The position numbers and the translations under genes are program-made. From NCBI RefSeq assembly GCF_905147045.1, contig NC_065911.1:9672001-9736000 (forward strand): a stretch of DNA of 64,000 nucleotides, written 5' to 3'. This stretch comes from Nymphalis io (Eukaryota > Arthropoda > Insecta > Lepidoptera > Nymphalidae). Under the pieces are notes generated by a model, which worked only from the letters and a program-made list of their open reading frames with translations, ran no database searches and was not told the origin of the DNA. Shown here piece by piece: positions 13,461 to 26,151 of this stretch; position 1 is the stretch's first letter; every line of letters begins with the position of its first letter.

Positions 13461-14751
13461 CAACCTCATAATTCAATCCAACATGAACGATGTTGTTTTA
13501 CTTCAGCTGACGTAAACATCATACATTTCGTTTTTTTATTGACTGTAAACTATTTTTTTATCAGAAATTATAAATGTATTTTCTTACTTACTCTATTTTT
13601 GTAATGTTATAATATATAACAACATACTATGGTTATAACATAACGATCGAATAATAGCTGAAGTGTTACTTTCGAAAAGCTAATAGCACCCCTGTGGAAG
13701 GTTGAATACTTCATTCCATTAATGGAAACTAAATAAATGATACTGGAACTGCAAGCTCGGCACAACCTGGTAGAGATAAGGTGTAGCGCCCCCAGGACCT
13801 CGGAAACTACAGCCTAATATATAATATAATTTATAAGTTAGTGTTCTATGTTGAATCTTAGGTGGTCATGTGATGGCGATAACACTTACCATCACATGAA
13901 ATTTTTGCCCGTCCTATTTTAAATAACAGAAAAAGAATTACTATACATTTTTATTTCTCAAAGAACCGTAATGCAATCCGCAAGCAAGATCCGGAATTGG
14001 CCTAATGTTACTTACACACGTTCCCAGACCGAAGTCACGGAGCGCGTTAAAAATTCATACAAAGATCCTCTTCTGGTGACGCCAGTTGACGTACAAAGCG
14101 TATTTGTAGGGAAATATCTCATATATATCTCGTATGGCTGTAACCTTGTTCGTGTTTTGATTTTATGCTTCGTTGGGCTTACATTTAAAGCTTACCTCGG
14201 GTTACTATTGAGAATTTATAAATTGTTACTTATTTTTATCAACCTTATTGCTCGGCCTAATTTGAAGAGATATTAATCATAAATTTACAAATACCTAAAC
14301 CGTAAAGGCGTAATCCAATTAGACTCCTACGTTATATTTCTGATAAATTGATTCTCAGAGATTATGTATAAATTGAATCGTATTATAGTAACATGCCTAT
14401 ATTGTTTTTATTTATTTATTTGGCGACCGTGATTTCACTTGACTTTTGACTTTTAATCAACGTGCTTGACGTAAGCAACGTTGTAAATACAAATATAAAT
14501 TCGGAACGAATAGAAACAGGAATTGATGCTACGTACGGTCAAATTTCGAAGCAACTTTCAATACAGCTAATAACGATTACAGTGTGTTTGAATAATGTAG
14601 AAACGTAGTTGAAATGCTTTGATTGTCTTCGGTTTTTTTTTAGTTATTAGAGATTCTGTTAGTGATATAAACTAAACTAATTTGTATAGGTGTCATAATG
14701 CTCTTTCTTATATAGGAAGACTTTTAGTTCTAACTATACTAATCAATCATC

Positions 14752-15140
14752 ATCATCAACAGCCAATCGTTGTCCACTGCTGAACATAGGCCTCTCCCAA
14801 GGTGCGCCAAAGCTCCCTGTCCTCCGCCTTCCGCATCCAGTTGGTGCCCGCCACCTTCTTAAGGTCGTCGGTCCACCTGGCTGGAGGGCGCCCTACGCTG
14901 CGCTTGCCGATTCGCGGTCTCCACTCTAGGACTCGTCTGCTCCAACGGCCATCGGTACTACGACATACGTGACCAGCCCACTGCCACTTCAGCCTGCTAA
15001 TTTTTCAAGCTATGTCGGTGACTCCGGTTCTTTTCCGGATAATCTCATTTCTGATCTTATCCTTCAAAGATACTCCGAGCATAGCTCGCTCCATAGCACG
15101 CTGAGCGACTTTGAATTTGTGGACTAGTCCCGCAGTTAGT
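14752..15140 (-). mobile_element. RTE-clade LINE, 5'-truncated 3' end of ORF2
   Basis: Read on the minus strand it gives the well-known RTE C-terminal sequence: KVAQRAMERAMLGVSLKDK, NEIIRKRTGVTD, one in-frame stop, WQWAGHVCR, GRPPARWTDDLKKVAG, then REL and the closing AYVQQWTTIG. It ends in a short (ATG/ATTG) repeat tail as RTE elements do. Single stops and truncation show it is dead. The last 50 bp recur at 48050-48105. Confidence 0.85.
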
Positions 15141-15339
15141 GTCCACTATACTAAATAGTAATTATAATAAATAGTATAATTATGATAGTATATTACTATA
15201 GTAGAACTACCGTGGCCGAACGGTATGGTTAAATATGTGGCCTTACGTATATGGCCCATGAAATATTTTAGAAAAAATGACATAGCCTAGATCAAAACCG
15301 ATCAAGTAACATTAAGATATTATATGTAAAACAAAGAAT

Positions 15340-15427
15340 CGTAAAGAATCTGTCGGATTAATTTCTGCCACATGTGCAGTGTTTTGGTATAGGCTTCGTT
15401 CCTTCTCTTCAAGAGGAGAGTCTTTGT
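15340..15427 (+). mobile_element. SINE family B tail fragment
   Basis: TTCTGCCACATGTGCAGTGT and TTCAAGAGGAGAG resemble the body of SINE B. Decayed. Confidence 0.35.
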
Positions 15428-16810
15428 CAAAAATTTGGACATTTACAGATTGTCACTATTTAAACAAATACAATATGATTCCGATATAGATAGGTTACTC
15501 TTATGGCGTTTTGTTTTATAACAGATAAATATTTTCACATTTATTTTTCTTTTTCTGTCACAAGCATTTTATTATTCGAAGGACACAGAGCAGTGTAACT
15601 ATACAACCGATATACAACGTTTATTAGTAAGGGCATTAATGTCACAGTTATTTAGTATATTGTATTACATACATATATATATAGCATTATTTGTACGTAA
15701 TGTAATATACGTATTGTCATGTCATTGCAGCATATAAATACAGATATACATATGTTTTCTTTGCGTTATAGGTTAAACCATTAACTCGAGAGGAAGAACT
15801 AAAAGACACGTTTCACGAAACGATGACCAATACGATGGTCTATTGGTATTGAGACTTTAAACAAAATGTTCATAAACTTTCATTTCCTCGAGATTATTTA
15901 AATCGTTAAATCCCCGTCTATTGATATGATCATATAAATAATAAAGCGAAAATACACGAAGATACTTTAATAGACTACACTAAACTACTTTGTATTCAAG
16001 CAATCTCTTACAAATATAAAACTACAAACAGCACAATGTAAACATACAAAAATATTAAAACCAGAAAAAGGACTATTAAAAGTAAACGCAAAAGAGTAAC
16101 GTCGAACTAAAGATATTTTCAACAAGCTAACCTAACTCAGTGCCGGTACGCTGAGCGACTTGCTGCCAACACAACCTTATTCGAACGGAATAAGGGTCAT
16201 AGTATCATGGCAGCTACTCACTGTACTTAACGAAACGAAGTCCATTGTAACCGTTCCCAGTCATAACAGCGCGGTGTTAGTTTACTCCGTATGTACACAC
16301 GTATAGTGTGGTAGGGTTGGCCATTTCGCTGGCAAATAATAAAGATTAGTTTCCCAATTGTAAACGAAATTGTGTTTTATTTAAATCATAAATAAGAACG
16401 AATATACTTTGAAAAGTATTTCTTTTTTCTATTCTATTAGGTTTATATAATTGTTGTATTAATACGTCTATATTTCTCAATACTAAAAGTGAAGCTGAAG
16501 TCTTTTCACCCTCTCTGGGTGCGAAGTTAGGATTGAACGTTTTATTTTTAAACAATAAATGAAATAACGATTGGCAACACAATTGCCTCGCTACCTACCC
16601 AATTGACGTTCACTAACTGGTAGGTACATATATATATCGGGGAAACATTGCGGCTTTTAAAATGTTTATATTGGTGATACGAACGTTAGCTTTATCGTGT
16701 CAATACATGGTTGAATAGAAAAAAGCGTTGTTGAACGCTCGGATCGGCGCACACTTTTATGTTCATAGAACAAAAATGTATGCAAAAAATTAAAAATATT
16801 TATATAATAC
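15428..16810. other. No recognised gene
   Basis: AT-rich. Positions 16140-16340 are of higher complexity (a TTATTC-GAACG-GAATAA inverted motif, GTGTGGTAGGGTTGGCCATT) and might be regulatory. The minus-strand frame at 16346-16582 has no motif. Confidence 0.4.
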
Positions 16811-16814
16811 AGGA

Positions 16815-16890
16815 TAAGTAAGTAACAGCTTGTGAATGTCCCACTGCCGGGCTAAGGCATCGTCTCGTTTTTTTGAGGAAAAATATTCTG
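16815..16890 (-). mobile_element. SINE family B 3' fragment
   Basis: AAGTAACAGCTTGTGAATGT and CCCACTGCCGGGCTAAGGC are the reverse complement of the SINE B 3' end (agcccagcagtgggacattc). Confidence 0.6.
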
Positions 16891-18759
16891 AATATTATAT
16901 TTAATAAATTGGTAACTATTCATGTCATTACCCGAAGTCTTATTACAATATAAACTGTACCTATAAATAACTAAATATTACTAGAATGTGCTAGAAAATA
17001 ATGTATATAACAAAAGTTTAATTACCCTTTAGCTTTACAAACATGTTGAATCAGAAAGATAAAATATTTGAAGATGTATCTTATGTTCGTTAAATGACAA
17101 CCCTCGTCGTACAGAGCCATGATTACAATGACACGAAATGAAAATAGCTGTTTATTCTCAACCCCTGAGATTGAACACTGAACTCAAAAAGTCAAAGGGT
17201 TTTTGCTCAAACGAAACGTGCTATTTCTTTTCTCGAAACATATTATAATATGAGCTTTTTTAATTCACATTTTTGCCATTCGTAAATAATATATATCGTG
17301 AAATAAAGCATTGTCAATTTATTACTTATATAAAAAATTTTGTAGGTTGTTAATAAGCTTTTTCATCCTTATTTAATCGAGTAAGTAAGCGCCTTAAACT
17401 TTACGATGGTGTTAAGCCAAACGATCAGCTAAATTATTCCAAATCATATAATGGGACTACAAAGTGAATAAGTTTTTGTAATTGCAGGACCTATTTGGTT
17501 CGGACACAGTCGCTAGTGCCAACAATAATTTGTAAATAGCAGTAATGCTTCTCTGTCCTCTAACTATAAGAAAATACATAAAAGGAAATTGTATCGTACT
17601 TTTACATCAGCTCATCTAGTCAGTCCTCTCTAATATGTACTGTCGCCAAGCAATCGCGGTGAAGTGTCAGAAATTCTTGAGTACCCTCGTCAAGTATTCA
17701 CGAAATGTCTCTGAATAAACCAACTCCTAGCTTTCGGTTCTTTTAGGTCCTCGTAGTAAAAATTTACGATCACAATGAATACAGCTGGGTAAACTAAATA
17801 AAATTATTTGGATGTAATTTCTATAACTACGATAACTAAGATAAAAAGTTAGGAATTTAAGCATCGAAAAATGAATTAAATTTCGAATGAAATTATAATT
17901 CTACCACGTGTTATGGTTTTATGTATTTTCTTCTTTCGAATGACAAATCAATGATGACAGAAAGATAAAAAAATCTGTTTTAAATAACACATTATCTAAC
18001 ACCTAGTATATGTAAGTGAGGTGTTGCTAACGTTCCTATTATACAGGCAGAAGGCGAAGTCAACTATTAAAATATTTTAAACTTTTACAGTTCAGTTTTT
18101 TTTTGTGAAGATGGTTTAATTTCGAATCGATAGGAAATACGTGCCGGTTATTGCCAGAATCGTTTCATTCAGAATATAGTTTCTAACTTGTTTCAATGCT
18201 TCGTATCGAATTTTTGTCAACATTTCTAAAACATCACCGAGTACCGACTGTGAATTTGTAGTCGGAGTGGATTCATTTGCATATTACATACATTTACATA
18301 CTATAAAGTTAATCGACATCCTATTAAATAACGCGAACACTAAAAACTTGGATATACCTTTGTGGATGGACCTTTTTTTAACATTTTACAATTTTTATTC
18401 AAAAATGATTATCTCCAATTATATTTGCGTCGAGAGGTTTTAAAATTCTGTTTATAGTTTTAGTCTTCAATAAAGATCTCCTAAATAAGACTGTCTCTTA
18501 CGAAATCATAATCATCATCAAGACTGACAACTGTTTCCATATTAAAATAAATTATTTGCTTGAATTACGCAATATATTCAGTATCCACGGGTAAAATCTA
18601 CACGAGCGTGTAGATGTACATCTAAATTGTGAACCACGTCACATACTGAGTTATTAATTACGAGTTCTTATATATCATATTTGATATAATTGAAAAGAAC
18701 ATAACATATTTGAATGAAGTTTGATTTTCGCATAAGGAACGATGGTTAGTTTTATAGGA

Positions 18760-18880
18760 GCAGGTCCTGTGGTTAGAGAACGTGGATCTCAACCGATGCT
18801 TGCAGTTTTAAGTTCGGTCAAGCATCACTAACTTTTAATTTGCTTTATTTGTGTTTATATTTCGTGCTCGGCGCTTGAAG
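18760..18880 (+). mobile_element. Decayed SINE family B head
   Basis: GTGGTTAGAGAACGTGGATC, TCAACCGATGCTTG and AAGTTCGGTCAAGCATCACT follow the tRNA-like head of family B with many substitutions. Confidence 0.45.
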
Positions 18881-20179
18881 GAAAATGCCGTGAAAAAACT
18901 TATCTTTTATGATCATAATATTATAAATTGTATAAAAATAAATTGTACCTAAATATTTTTTCTCATTTCAAGTACTTAACTTAGTCGTAAATGCTCAATC
19001 AAGGCGCGTACTTCTCATAAAATATACATTATTGATATTATCAGAAAAAAAGACTTTTTTTATGATCATATTCCGTAATATTGAAAACAAATTATTACTT
19101 GTGTCAATATTGTATGATCAAAGAAATATTTCAAATACATCCAGAACATTTTCCTCATTTTTATACGCTGCTTATGTAATATGACGAGAAATAAGAAATT
19201 TTAATTACTGTTCCATAAAAAATGTTCCTTCCTATATGTTATTATTGTGTAGATATTGAAAAATATGCCAATAAACGGTTCGAAGCGTAGGACCACAGTA
19301 TGAACGTTATTGTTAAAATATATTCTCCGTTGGCCGTGCTTCCAGAAAAGTAACGAGAAAAATGTAATGTTGGTCCCACGTTGGGCGCCAGTATAATAAA
19401 TAGAACAAAGTTTTTATGTTCTTGTATCACTTGAAAATATTAAAACGGTTTTTTGGCTTTTTATTGTTTCAAAGACCTAAAATTAAAACATGGTATACGA
19501 AGTATCGGCCTAAAGACAGAAGTTTTTAGAGTTTTTATTTTTTCGTATTATTAAGAAGAACATTATTTAGGTAGGTAGGCTTACTCGGTGAAAATTAAAG
19601 CTCATACAAATATTAATTCTCATTACAGATACGTAGAAAATTAATGAATTGTTTGAAAGTGAAGAATTATCTAGAATTAAAGCGTCACTTCGAGCAGGCG
19701 TGAGGAGAAAATTATATAAAATGAGACGGGTTTTTAAATTTCATAAATCGTTCTTGCGTTCACTTAAAAAGTAAATTTCATTATCTTTTTTAGCTTTTAA
19801 GTATGTTAGTAAGTGACCTCCATTTTCAAACAAAGGTATTCGTGCCAATAAAACTTTGACAAGGCGTTTTTGTAGTATTTTACTGGACAAGTTAAAATGT
19901 CATGTTTATTTATAACAAGCAATTGTTATTGACGTACATTCTGACTTTTCTCGTGATATTATGTGAACTATTAAAGTATTAAAAGTATACTTTAAACCTA
20001 AAAATTCTTTGAGAAAGTCTGATTTATTCAGCTGCCTTATGTCTCATCTGAGTGAAAGCGAAAGAATAGAGAATGAATCTGTGTTAACTCACATACTTGA
20101 TTTATACGATAACACCTTGGCAGCGAGTTAATCTTTGAGATTCGTCCCCGTGGCTGAAGTTCCTTTTTTAATATTGTCT

Positions 20180-20786
20180 TGTAATAATAATATCCTGGGA
20201 CATTTTTCACACACAGCCATCTGATCCCAAATTAAGCTTTTTTTTATATATTTGCCGGGAGGGCAAATGACTCTACTCCACCTGATGGTAAGTGGTAGTC
20301 GAGTCCAAACGCGACGACGGCCAGTACAGACGGGAAAAACGTTCTGCACTAACCGCCTTCGCCTTGCCGGCCCGCAAGATGCCTCTTCACGCTTCGTTTG
20401 AAGGAACCCGGGTTGTAAGAGGAGGGGAACACGTGAGCTGGTAAGGAATTCCATTTTTTGGAAGTGCGACAAAGAAAGGAGTTGCCAAAGTTGTCTTTGT
20501 TCGCGATGGAATTGATGTCACAGTTAGGCGGTGACATCGAGAACCAGCTCGCGTGGACTTAAGAAGGAAGCTTGTACAAAGCTTGTGCTATGGAAACCAG
20601 ACAACTGATATACTACATATACTACTTTTCTTTTGTAAATACACACTTATATAGATAATTACAACCAGACTCGGGACAAACAGACACGTTCATGCACACG
20701 AATGTCTGTCCTGGGTGGGAATCGAACCCACAACCTTCGGCGTGAAAAGGCAAGTATCTACCAACCACGCCAACCGGCTCGTCAAC
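20180..20786 (-). mobile_element. tRNA-derived SINE, family D, split by a LINE insertion
   Basis: The minus strand reads GACGAGCCGGTTGGCGTGGT, the B-box GGTTCGATTCC, CCCAGGACAGACATTCGTGT and, after the interruption, AATTTGGGATCAGATGGC and TGTCCCAGG with a (TTA)n tail. Collinear copies are at 47191-47466 and 56579-56864. The copy is cut at an AAGCTT that is duplicated on both sides of the inserted LINE (20234-20239 and 20568-20573). Confidence 0.85.
20240..20567 (-). mobile_element. Jockey-like LINE 3' end inserted in a SINE
   Basis: The minus strand encodes SFLCRTSKKWNSLPAHVFPS, SYNPGSFKRSVKRHLAGRQG, the conserved C-terminus of Jockey/CR1-group ORF2 proteins, followed by a 3' UTR with CTACCACTTACCATCAGGTG and an A-tail. 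It is 5'-truncated to about 330 bp and flanked by AAGCTT, the target-site duplication. Confidence 0.8.
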
Positions 20787-21264
20787 TGTAGTTTTTAGAT
20801 TGAAATTTTTCTTATTGTTATTTGTCTTCATCTTGTTTTGTGTCAAACACATATAAGCAAAACTATCTTAATATAGCAGGCGTAATATATTTATTTCATT
20901 AATCGATTTGTATGTGTTGTAAACGTTAGCAAGTACTATCGAGCTACGAAGCCTGACCTGAATTAATTCTTTATTATTCGATGTGACCCACAATGCCTTC
21001 AAGTTGAAAAGATTGATTCAAATAGCGTTGTATAACGGGTTATATAACTTTATTTTAGCAATTCTTTCGTTGCATTAAAACTTAAAAGAAATGACTGAAT
21101 GGTTCACCTGTGTATTTTACGTAGATCGTAAGTTAAGTGTAGTTAAGCTACTCTTAATTAAGCGAAGCCAGTTTCATATTTGAAAAAAAATACTCTCAAT
21201 ACAATTATGTTGTGCCGATATTGTGAAGACTAATGTTCTAATTGCCAAAGCTCACTTACATTTC

Positions 21265-21573
21265 TAGTAGTAAGTAACAGCCTGTTAATGTCCCGCTGCT
21301 GGGCTAAGGCCTCCTCTCCCTTTTGAGGAGAAGGTATGGAGCTTATTCCACCACGCTGCTCCAATGCTGGTTGGTAGAATACACATGTGGCATAATTTCA
21401 ATGAAATTGACACATGCAGGTTTCCTCACGATGTTTTCCTTCACCGTCAAGCACGAGATGAATTATAATCACAAATTAAGCACACGAAAATTCAGCGGTG
21501 CTTGCCCGGGTTTGAACCAACGATCGTCGGTTAAGATTCACGTGTTCTAACCACTAGGCCATCTCGGCTTCAT
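21265..21573 (-). mobile_element. SINE family B, full length, 13-bp TSD
   Basis: The reverse complement runs from GCCGAGATGGCCTAGTGGTT through the B-box GGTTCAAACCC to AGCAGCGGGACATTAACAGG. It is flanked by the perfect duplication TCACTTACATTTC at 21252-21264 and 21574-21586. The open frame across it is not a gene. Confidence 0.9.
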
Positions 21574-21654
21574 TCACTTACATTTCAATTAGCACAAATC
21601 TGTACTAAGCTATTATAATATTATAACTATATCCTGTATTTATTTGTTCAAACT

Positions 21655-21938
21655 TACCTTCTAGCTCGTCTGGGTTCAAACTTACCACCCACTCATCAGA
21701 TATTCTACCGCAAAACAGCAGTACTTGGTATTGTTGTGTTCTGGTTTGAAGGGTGAGTGAGCCAGTGTAATTACAGGCACAACGGACATAACATCTTAGT
21801 TCCCAAGGTCGGTGGCGCATTGGTGATGTAAGCGGTGGTTAACATTTCTTACAATGCCAATGTCTAAGGGCGTTGGTGACCACTTACCATCAGGTGGCCC
21901 ATATGCTCGTCCGCCTTCCTTTACTATAAAAAAACCTA
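21655..21938 (+). mobile_element. Metulj-like SINE (family A)
   Basis: AGCTCGTCTGGGTTCAAACT, CACTCATCAGATATTCTACC, CCGGTTTGAAGG-like body, CTTAGTTCCCAAGGTCGGTG, CACTTACCATCAGGTGGCCC and the terminal CGTCCGCCTTCC plus A-run. Lacks the first ~25 bp seen in the 61312 and 63388 copies. It belongs to the subfamily with GGTGATGTAAGCG in the 3' half. Confidence 0.85.
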
Positions 21939-22699
21939 AATCTGAGGATCTTCTTGCGTTTGATACCCCATTTATTAAAAAAGTTTATCGACTATATTAT
22001 ATAACATCACGACAAGATGTAACTCCCACGGGAGTGAAGCAGTAAGGTTTATCGATCTCACGAATATAATTTAAACCAGTGAACCGATACTCTATCTATA
22101 AAGAACGAAGTTTCGTAATCGACTGACTATTAGTTTGTCATTACTTTTTACTAAATACAAACATAAGTAACAACAACGTATATGGAACATACAATATTTC
22201 TAGCAGTAGAGAGGCCTCGTACTCACTATAATACACGTTTATTAATATAAAATATAAAAAAACTGCCATGTCAACTTTAATTAACCCGTATATGTTATAA
22301 ACGGTAACTGGGGCGTATTAAATTTTAGTATAGGTTAACAACAACGCATTTCGCCGCATTATAGCAAAGTATAAGCTCTTTAGACGAGGGGTTAACAAAA
22401 TTGCTAACTCCGTGGAAAATGTAAATTCGACGAACTGCTGTTAAAGTGCTATTTAAATTTGAACATGTAATGAGATGTCACGGTGAATGCCCAAAGTTGA
22501 GGGTAAGCTCAAAACGAATCCACTAATAAAATTGTGTAATTTACTCGAGGCAGAATATCTCTATGCAATGTAATGACAGCGTGTGGAGGTGGAACAACGG
22601 GTGTAAGACGTATTGTCACATTTGTTTATACAACTGGGCTATATAATCAAAACTGAGCAACTGAAATATTGTTTATGAGATATCCGCCACAACCGAGAG

Positions 22700-22805
22700 T
22701 CCAAGCAGAAGTGAGTAACGCCAGCCTGACCGGCCGATGAGCTGGGCAAGGCAAGTCCTCACCATGATGAACATCACGTGATCAAGTCGAGCCACTAGGC
22801 CACTT
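22700..22805 (-). mobile_element. Possible decayed SINE head
   Basis: ATCACGTGATCAAGTCGAGC and CACTAGGCCACTTATTG vaguely follow the reverse complement of the SINE B head. Weak. Confidence 0.25.
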
Positions 22806-22823
22806 ATTGTTTATTATATATAC

Positions 22824-22828
<5 letters not shown>

Positions 22829-22880
<52 letters not shown>
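22829..22880. repeat. (TA)n microsatellite
   Basis: About 26 uninterrupted TA units. Confidence 0.98.
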
Positions 22881-22885
<5 letters not shown>

Positions 22886-23336
22886 AGAGCTGTAAATCAA
22901 CAATGATAGAAAGAGAAAAATCGGTGTTTATGTAAACACCTGCATAGTTATTTGATGGGTAGCGAAATGTTTTACCATTCCTTTGTTCTATATGAACGGT
23001 CCTATGTTGCTCTCGAGATCGTTACGATGTCTCAAACACCAATCCTTTTGTAAACAACCACCGAATGCCATCTGTCACTGCTCGTAAAACCCGGATTGAT
23101 CCGAGGGTCAACTTTACGATAGTGATTTTCTAGAGGAGTCGACTTGAATAACCGATGGAGTTGTTTTGAAACTGTTCCCTTTAATCGAATGTGAAATTTG
23201 ATGCACGGATTTATATTCTTCAACACATACGTTCTCCGTAATAACTCTTAACTAACTGATACTATTACCTACTACTACTCGTACTCGAATATCGTATTTG
23301 CTATTCCTTCGAACAAGTACTTATGGCGCAATTTTG

Positions 23337-23400
23337 CAAAGCCTGTGTATTTCCCACTACTAGGCAATGGCTCTCTCTTCTTCAGAAGAAGTTTTGAAGA
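23337..23400 (-). mobile_element. SINE family B 3' fragment
   Basis: AAGCCTGTGTATTTCCCACT followed by ACTAGGCAATGGC and TTCTTCAGAAGAAG matches the reverse complement of the SINE B tail with substitutions. Confidence 0.5.
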
Positions 23401-23433
23401 TTACTTGTAGTATATAATTGTAATATGTGCATG

Positions 23434-23725
23434 CTTTATTGGTCTAGTGGCTGCCTTATAAGGCCAGTTTCGAGGTACCCGCGTTTAAACCCCTATAATG
23501 GAAGTTATTCTAAGTACTTACACGGTGCCTCAAAAACACGTGAATTTGTTGACCTTGTATCTGAACTCATGCCGGTCTTGTCAGATTTGTCATCCCATCG
23601 CAGAATAGAGAGTGCACCTGTGCTTGCGCACAAACTTGTGCTCTATATCCTGCGCAGTTTATTAGTCTGTCTTAAAAATGGCCGCCGTGACCAAAATCTG
23701 TCACGTATTTTAATAATTCCTTCAC
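23434..23725 (+). mobile_element. SINE family C copy
   Basis: Head TATTGGTCTAGTGGCTGC, then GAATAGAGAGTGCACCTGTG, ATCCTGCGCAGTT and TGGCCGCCGTGACCAAAATC, in the same order as the 10785 copy, with deletions. The open frame 23425-23742 runs through it and is not a gene. Confidence 0.7.
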
Positions 23726-23729
23726 AAAA

Positions 23730-25990
23730 TAATAGACCATAATACGCATATATATTGTTATAATGTAATTATTATAAAGACATAGATGATCTTTTATTAA
23801 TCTATTAATCTTAATTGCATTAAAATCTACGTTAAATGCTTAAACCGGGACAAACTCGTAATCGCTCGTTACGTTTATAGGACCCTTAATACGGGCGCGA
23901 TTATTAAATTTACCGGGACAGAATCTGCAGCGGAATGGATTTTTACGGGGCGTTTGGGTGAATAAACGTTTTGTTAAATATATCTTATTATCGTGAACGC
24001 TTAAACTGATTATCCACAAATGCACTTTTAATGTCGCTTATAACATTTTCTTTCTGTGATTTTCGTAATACAAATGCTGTATTCGTTTTGATTGTGTACA
24101 AACTAATGGATATTTTATTATGCTCTTTAAGTATGCTTCGCATACTATTTCTGACAATCGAAATGTCGAGTGGATTAAACATTAGGGGCTTATTTATTAT
24201 TTGTTTATTTTATACACGTTTTAATGTTTACCTATATTTTATTTTATTTTAATATTCGTTAAGTATTGTTTGTTGAAACTATGTGCTGACATTTTTATAA
24301 TATACAAAATTACAATAAAACAAAATAACGAAATACACATTACAAATTTATAGCAAAAGCACGACATCTAAAATATTGTCCTGAGGCCTTGTAATATATA
24401 TTATATTAACTCAATTACACAATTCTCTTTTTTTATTCGATGTTATACCTTGTTTGCAATACGTGCTATTTAAAATAAATTATTCTTTTTCTCTATAGAA
24501 ATTAAATGGCTGGTGTAAAACTTTATGAAGCGTAAAATTTAATTAAATTCATAAACTATTAAGTCTATAAACTGTACAGATATTGGTCGTCTAGACCACT
24601 GCTCCTGAATATCTTAAGGTATTTTCGGAATGTGTGCAAAGAACAAATTCGAGTTAGAACCGCTGGTTCGATTTAGATTCCACGCCCCTGATATTTGCAT
24701 TGGTATCGATTACGTAAATAAGAAAGACAACTCAATCCTAGACTTCATCGTCAAATATTGGAACACCTTATTTACAGAACATCAGACGTACATAGAATAA
24801 AATAAAACCGTTTTATCTGTCTGGTCAGAAGTTTTACTCGTTCTTTGTCAGTTTTGTTTCGAATGATATACAAAATATCGATTTATTGATTCGACAAAAA
24901 TAATTTTAAATATGTTTTCTCTATCCGTAAATATAAATAAACATTTTCTAAAAGTAAATTTCTTATCCAAGTATTCTATTCGGTGGGGTGAATCAGCTGG
25001 AGATACTCTAGAAATTCTCTATTAAAAAATAATAAATGTTAATGAAGATAAAGAGAGTCCGAGAAAAAGTGACATTCTGGTCACTTTTTCTCGGACTCTC
25101 TTCGCCAATGCGTTGAAGCGTCATACGATAAATTGTAGCCGGTCGAAAATTCCAATTACTCTGTACATGTAAACAATTTTCATACATGTGCGGCGGCCGC
25201 ACGAGGCGCCTGGCTGTTATCCAAATTGCAGGGGGCTGCGTCTGCGGCTTTCATCCATATTTTAGCAGTTGCATCTGTGCATTAATGCGTCCACGAAGAG
25301 CCTTCATGAGTAATGCAAGATTATATTAGTTGAACGAACGCTCGTATTAAACAGTGTGCGAGTTAAGTGTACCTTAACTCTATTGATTCGTCTAAAGTAT
25401 GTACCTAATTGTTTGTTTTTATTATTGCAAAAGTTGAGCGAATGTACTGCGACCCCCTATTTTTATAAGTAATTGTTAAACTGTGAGTAAGATGAATTTG
25501 TTGTGTCAATTATTTGGTTGTGTTTTGGTGAACAAAGATAAATAAAATTTATTTTCGTGTCTAGTGTGCTTTCACAATCTTATTTTGAACGATGGAAAAA
25601 ATTCATACATTTAAATTAAATATAAAAAAAAATCAATTTGATAGTTTTGATTTGATTTAGATTGGTTACATCTAAATGTCAATAGATGGCGTATATAACT
25701 TTTTTGTAATTTCTAAAGCGTTAGTCAATATTATTCCCATTATTCGTAAGTTTAAATGTTAACATTCATTCATTCGTATCGATTCGTTCGTTTTATGATT
25801 ATTTGTAAACGACTCCTGTTTTGCCCCATCCCTTTTTGCCTAACCGCGGATTTTTGGACCCCTCGCGTATCGTTATTATTTATTTACTATTATAAATGTT
25901 TAATGTATGTAAAGATCTATATCTATCTATCTAATAGATAAATATATATATATAAATTAATATATAATGGCATATGTTTTCTTGTTTCAG
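23730..25990. other. Sequence immediately upstream of the first recognised Cals exon
   Basis: No signal-peptide exon could be found in frame with 25991. It contains a perfect hairpin (25051-25102) and a GC-richer block at 25185-25320. The rest is AT-rich. Confidence 0.45.
25051..25102. repeat. Perfect inverted repeat, 23-bp arms, 6-nt loop
   Basis: AAGAGAGTCCGAGAAAAAGT plus GAC is exactly inverted after ATTCTG. No mismatch in 23 pairs. Confidence 0.95.
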
Positions 25991-26151
25991 ACATTCCATA
26001 CTTAGAGCTGGCTGAACCTGACGAAGGCTATCATGGGTTGATCCGGGAAAATGAGACGTTAGTGGAGGTGACGCCGGCCATCCGCGCCCGGGGTCCGCTC
26101 TGCTCATTCCTCATCTTGAACAATAAACACCATGGGGAAGCACCATTTGAG
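25991..26151 (+). CDS. Cals: Cals exon 1 of the window (start of cadherin 1)
   Basis: Preceded by a TTGTTTCAG acceptor; the first two bases finish a codon begun in an upstream exon. It reads [20 protein letters not shown], matching the calsyntenin mature N-terminus (YHGIVTEN-like in vertebrates), and ends with APFE just before a GTATGG donor (phase 0). An NET glycosylation sequon is present. The frame runs on into the intron for about 130 bp without similarity. The exon begins after the expected signal peptide, so an upstream exon must exist. Confidence 0.93.

Noticed and set aside
20128..20472. 114-codon minus-strand open frame as a gene
   Set aside because: It runs through the 3' UTR of an inserted LINE and part of a SINE.
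25051..25102. miRNA gene
   Set aside because: Arms pair perfectly over only 23 bp with a 6-nt loop and no flanking stem, unlike insect miRNA precursors of 60-100 nt with bulges.
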